Part shown: in pieces, positions 59,644-64,000 of the stretch | Layout: each line of letters begins with the position of its first letter | Numbering within the stretch: position 1 is the first letter of the stretch | Source of the DNA: Cinnamomum chago | Lineage: Eukaryota > Streptophyta > Magnoliopsida > Laurales > Lauraceae | Reading direction: 5' to 3' | DNA length: 64,000 nt | Assembly (NCBI GenBank): GCA_038049695.1 | Contig: CP142451.1 | Location: 66,035,501-66,099,500 of the forward strand | Position numbers and translations under genes: made by a program | The notes under the pieces: generated by a model | What the model was told of the DNA's origin: nothing | What the model saw: only the letters and a program-made list of their open reading frames with translations | The model's database searches: none

Positions 59644-61138
59644 TGTGTGGGGTGTTTTCCTAAGAGTAGGATTACGCTAGTCTCGGTAGCAATACCAGCT
59701 CAGCTTATCCCGATCTCGGTATCCAAGTTCGGCCAAAGTGCTAAGATTCATCTAGCACGGTAACAGTACCAGTTAAACATCTCGTCTCAGTTCGGCAAAC
59801 ACTGCCAACTTGCGCCAAGCTTGAGCCAGCCTCGGTAAAAGTACCGACTGGACTCATCTCGATCTCGGTATAAGGTAGCTCGGCAATAGTGTCAGGATGC
59901 ATCCGAATCTGATCTCAGTATCATCTTCAACTAGGTCCGTCCACAGAGATGAGTACTAGGCCATGATTGTACTTCCACAAAGTTACGGCTACGTTATAGA
60001 ACGTGCTGACAGACAAGACTCGCGCCGGATAATGATCATGTGTCGTCTTGATTAATCACATCCACATTAATACGAGAGGTCATCTCTTGATTTGACCAGA
60101 CAGTATCTCCACCTACCCCCACTAAAGGCGAACTAGGTGAAATCTCTACATATAGAGGGATACCAATCCCTTCTCAGGTACGCCTGATAACGCCTTAACA
60201 TGCAATACTAGCATACTTGCCTCTCATCTCCATCCTTTGATCAGTGATAGCACTAACTCAGGCATCGGAGAGCCGTCAGCTAGGGTCTCTGATCTCTATT
60301 TCTTCTTCCCTTTCAGGTTCTAAGGCGATCCATCTTCCCCAAAGAAGCTTAAACAACATAATCATGAGTTCCACACTCACCTAAACTGAGTCTGTAACTG
60401 TTAAGCACTCACAATTGGCGCCATCTGTGGGAAATATGATCAAAAAGTCATGCCTTTAGCAGCAGCAAAGGATCTGCAAAGCCCAGCCACCATCATCGAC
60501 GACCCCCTATCGAACCAGATCCAAGGAAAGTCTAATGTGACAGGCATGGGACGACCTGTAACTCAAACAGGTTCATCAACAAAGAGGGTGACAGCACCTC
60601 CCCAGCAAAGCGCTCCTCCACCGGAGCACCCCCAACAGAGTGCTGTCCCGCTAAAGACTCCCCCGCGGAGCAAAAGTTCCAGCAGTAGCCGGGTCTCATC
60701 ATTTCCTCCACCAGGTGGATCGCAACAGCGATAATGATGAAGATCCGTCCCTTGTTGATACCAAGGCCCACAGCCGCGGCCCTCACATCCTTCGAGCAAG
60801 CTCCGCTGCTAGCCAGCAAGTTTCAAAAGGACCTCATTCGGTTCCCCATAGTCACGGTGAAAGCACTGGTTGCCAGGGCGAACCAAGACGAAACTCGAGC
60901 TTGAGCTCACCAGAGCTTCGATCTCTTGCGGGACCCCTCCCCCAGAAAAGAAATGGCAGTCTCAGAAAAAGTTCCTTGACTAGCCATGCAATCTTCATCC
61001 TCAAATCCCGGTTCGAAGATAGCATCAGCCACAACTCGGACAGTTCCAATCGAGACAGCTTCAGCAGCGGCCTCGGCGATATCACCAGCCACGACTCGGG
61101 TAGAAGCACAACCCAGCAGGTGTTCCAGCTGCAGCCTC
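59644..61138 (+). mobile_element. Second Tat-like element, 5' part
   Basis: 5' LTR from TGTGTGGGGTG (59644) to GCACTCACA (60413), PBS-like TTGGCGCCATCTGTGGG (60415-60431), then a gag-leader-type region from about 60450 closely related to that at 39090. It is interrupted at 61139 by LTR C; GCCTC (61134-61138) is the expected target copy. The remainder lies outside the window. Broken; frames in the leader are not continuous. Confidence 0.78.
60450..61138 (+). pseudogene. Gag-leader-type region of the second Tat-like element
   Basis: Shares PLAAAKDLQSPATIID and the serine-rich, proline-rich stretch with the first Tat-like element; useful as a second copy to define the family. No domain recognised. 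Confidence 0.5.
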
Positions 61139-64000
61139 TGTCGCGACCCCAGAATGAATCCCGGGCCCGCAACGTTGTCTGTTGTTGTTTTCCCACAGGT
61201 TCCCGCGGTGAGGATTCCTGAAACATGCGGAATCTGTCTCACACGATCAAGTTTGCAGAAGCGTGTAGCAAATCACATCAAGATAAGCACCAATAAAAAT
61301 TTTAGTGCCATAACAAAATAATATCAAGATAGAGTATCACAAGAAAAGAGTTAACATGGCATCCCCATCATAATTCAAGTTATGAGACTAACACAAAAAG
61401 GTAGTTAAGTTTAGTTACATCCGAAGATAAGAGGCCAACAAAGGCCAATAAAATTCTCAAAATAACAAAAGATCCCATGGCAAATGAAGCGCAACTCAAG
61501 AACCCGCCCGTGGTCTAGTTGACATCGTCGAGTTACCACTTTCTAACTGGGGGTGGCTCAAGAGCCTCCTCCGGACGTTCCTCCTCAAAGGCAACGTCAC
61601 CTGCACCTGGGCACCAACATACAAGGGTCAAACACGACGGTTTGACAGGTAATCAATTAGGCATGAGCATGTAAGAAGTAAATGTTTAAAGAAGCATATA
61701 AAGACATTTTGCTGAATTGTAAACAATTACATGACTAAGGTATATTTCAAAATACGATCAAAGCTAGCATGAATACTTATAATATCATGAATAGTTACAA
61801 TCCACAATGAGCCCATCCTTTCTTCATCATACATGATGACAAGAGTAAGCACGCATGACAAGCACGATATACATAATATAACAACACACGATTCCCACAT
61901 ATATGGGGATTCCGGCCGCGGAACCGGACACGCACGATGTGTAATAAAATACACGACCAATCTGCAGATAGTCCACATGTTTAAGGACCCCCAAACAGTG
62001 GATCAAACTAAAAGGGTAGTCCAAGCTCAGTGGTGTTCACTTAAATTCATGAATGCACAAAGCACGACGAAACACATCTTAAACTAAATCAAGCTTGAAG
62101 GGGGAAATCACTTATCAGAATTAAACAAGACACGGCTAGCAAGAGGCATACGCCCATATATGCAAAACACGCTTAAGAAGTGACCCCCTTTTTATCCTTG
62201 AAACCATTTTCAAACGAGCTTATACTTAACTTCAAAACGAGTACACGATAATACTTGTTGCATCAAAACTAAGGTTCGAAAGTAAATCTATCAAGCGTAT
62301 GTAAGGACCTTTGGTTGACCCTTGTGTAATTGAAACCCAAATGTTGAAATTGCAAAGAGAATTGGGTGCCCCCGAAGTTAATGACATCTCAGGTTTCAAC
62401 CACACAATGTCAGGCTAAAAGCTCCATAACATATTCTAGTTTTCATTCCTATATAAATCCTTCTAAAACAGCTCATTTTGAAATTTTGGTTACCTCTCGA
62501 TCACCTGTCGGTCAACCGAGACGGGGTATGTCGGTTAGCCGACAGCTGATCGACGAACTGACCGACAGATTTTCCCAGAAAACGTCAACTCTCGGGAAAA
62601 ATAACCGAACTGATTTCGGTTGGCTGTCGGTCGACCGATGTGAGAAACGTTGGTTAGCAGACAGCTGACCGAAATCTTCCTGACGAAATGCAGGTCTCGA
62701 GAAAAGGAGCCGACTAAGTTCGGTTGGGTGTCGGTCGACCGAAGTGGAAATTTCGGTTAGCCGACAGCTGACCGACGGGCTGACCGACACTACGCGGACA
62801 GCGCATTTCAACTCAGATTTTTACATTTCTTCTTCCCTTCTTCTTATTTCTCCTTCAACCTGCACTTCCCTGAGCCTACAAGCTCTCCAAGGGATTAAAC
62901 ATACATATTCAAGCACAAGTTAAAACATCTCGTTCCCATTCTCCAATCTAAAACAAAATCCCCAAAATTTCCATTCAAGACAAAGGTTTCCAATGAAATG
63001 AAGAGAATGAAAAGAAAACAAACCAAATGCACACATGTTAACATCCATCCTTGATTGTTTACTTGCCTTAGTCCAAGATGTCACAAACCTTCTCCAAGTA
63101 CTTCAACTCAAGCTAAGCCCAAGGCTACAAAACCCCATGAAAACCATTCAAAACTCACTCAAACTTGAAAACAAGAAACCCATTTTCACAAAAGGGTTTG
63201 CAACATGAAAAACAAGATCCTTAGGAACCAAAAAGGCTCCATTAAAAAGATGGGTTGGAGCTCTTACCTAGAGATGCACAAACAAGAGAGAAGGAAGGAA
63301 ATGGAGATCTTGCTCAACTAGAAACTTCAAGAAATTTGTACCAATGGAAAGCTTGGGGTGAGAGGAAGAAAATGATGGTCTCGGAATTTCATTTGGAGTC
63401 TTCTAGCTTGATCATTCAAGAGAAATAAAGTGGAAAGAAAAAGGGTTTTCTCTCCTTGGTGCTCTAGGGTTAGGGTTTGAGAGTGAAAAGAGGGAAGGAG
63501 AAGGAGTTGACTTAAAAACCCTAGCAAATGGGGCCCAATGAGCCTAAACTTTGCATTGACAAAAACACGATTTTACCGGCCTCGAATGAACTTGACGAAG
63601 AAGGTTAAAATGATCCTCAAAATATCTAGTTTCCAAAAAGTATATTTTTGACATGGTTCTGAGATTTTGAAATTTGTGTCCAGATTTGTGTGTAAAAGAC
63701 AATTTTACCCTTTTGGGGCCAAAACATGGATTTTGGGCTTCAAACACGAACAAGCTGAAAACAAAAGTTATACCAAATAACAAAACCATTCAAATGAAAT
63801 AAAAAACACAATTAAAAACGGAAACCAATACGATTATCCCAAGTTTACACGTTCACTCAGGGCTTCCTGAGCGTGTCTGACTAACACTTACGTTCTCAAA
63901 ATTCCCAAATCTATATCCAGGACTAAAGCTAATTATCTCTAACCCAACGATAACTAAACTCACTTAAGACTAAAGACACACTTAAATACTCACTAATCGA
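61139..64000 (-). repeat. LTR C, TGTAAGACC family, running off the window
   Basis: Plus-strand start TGTCGCGACCCC is the complement of the family end. The sequence at the window edge (complement of CTCGATTAGTGAGT) corresponds to about base 23 onward of LTR A, so only some 20 bases lie outside. It is either a solo LTR or the 3' LTR of an element to the right. Palindrome block at about 62495-62790. Confidence 0.82.
62495..62790 (-). repeat. Palindrome block of LTR C (TCGGTCGACCGA type)
   Basis: Perfect 12-base palindromes TCGGTCGACCGA at 62627-62638 and 62731-62742, plus many TCGGTTAGCCGACAGCTGACCGA variants in shorter pieces. It holds the equivalent place to the blocks of LTR A and B, again with its own sequence. 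Confidence 0.85.

Noticed and set aside
1-64000. tRNA, rRNA or bacterial-type operons
   Set aside because: None seen; initiator Met and Asp tRNA matches are retrotransposon primer-binding sites of 12-18 bases.

Overview
This is plant nuclear DNA, probably from a flowering plant with a large, repeat-rich genome. It is AT-rich, lacks any dense gene run, and is mostly LTR retrotransposons of Ty1/copia and Ty3/gypsy type, many nested in one another. The host signals are a first exon resembling a plant Shaker-type potassium channel (33677-33867, minus strand) and a hybrid proline-rich/8-cysteine protein gene copy carried inside a small DNA transposon (48659-48986, minus strand). The species cannot be named from the sequence.

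Layout. 1-17490: a head-to-tail array of a Sirevirus-like, gag-only copia element on the minus strand (internal - LTR - internal - LTR - internal - LTR, period about 5.95 kb), almost identical between copies, so very young or recently homogenised. 17491-20330: the gag region and 5' LTR of an older two-zinc-knuckle copia element in which the array sits. 20331-24430: an LTR-related fragment, a Ty3/gypsy LTR (20902-23511) and a diverged local duplication. 24431-28030: an old, heavily decayed Ty1/copia element on the plus strand, the only element here with recognisable integrase, RT and RNase H. 29035-32704: an old LTR with a solo LTR (29314-31023, target duplication CACTC) nested in it. 32705-38013: mostly unassigned sequence with the channel exon and its TATA box. 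38014-38370: a foldback MITE. 38410-44665: a Ty3/gypsy Tat-like element without recognisable pol but with an antisense ORF region that has its own TATA box. 44671-47603: a solo LTR (CTCAC). 48269-49317: a Harbinger-type element (TTA duplication) carrying the 8-cysteine gene copy. 49580-59543: a copia LTR-pair remnant split by an Athila-like gag-pro element (49747-59361, duplication GCAAG), itself split by a second solo LTR (54172-57431, duplication GTGAT). 59644-61138: a second Tat-like element, cut by a third LTR of the solo-LTR family (61139 to beyond the window end, minus strand).

How it fits together. Gag-bearing but pol-less elements dominate: the Sirevirus-like array, the Tat-like pair and the Athila-like element would all need enzymes from elsewhere. 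The most unusual signal is in the TGTAAGACC LTR family. Copies that align well along both flanks carry, at the same internal place, blocks of short palindromes whose sequence is entirely different in each copy (TTCGCTCGAGCGAA in one, GCGGCTAACCGC-type in the next, TCGGTCGACCGA in the third). Superfamily and domain calls come from motif recognition alone; no database search was run.
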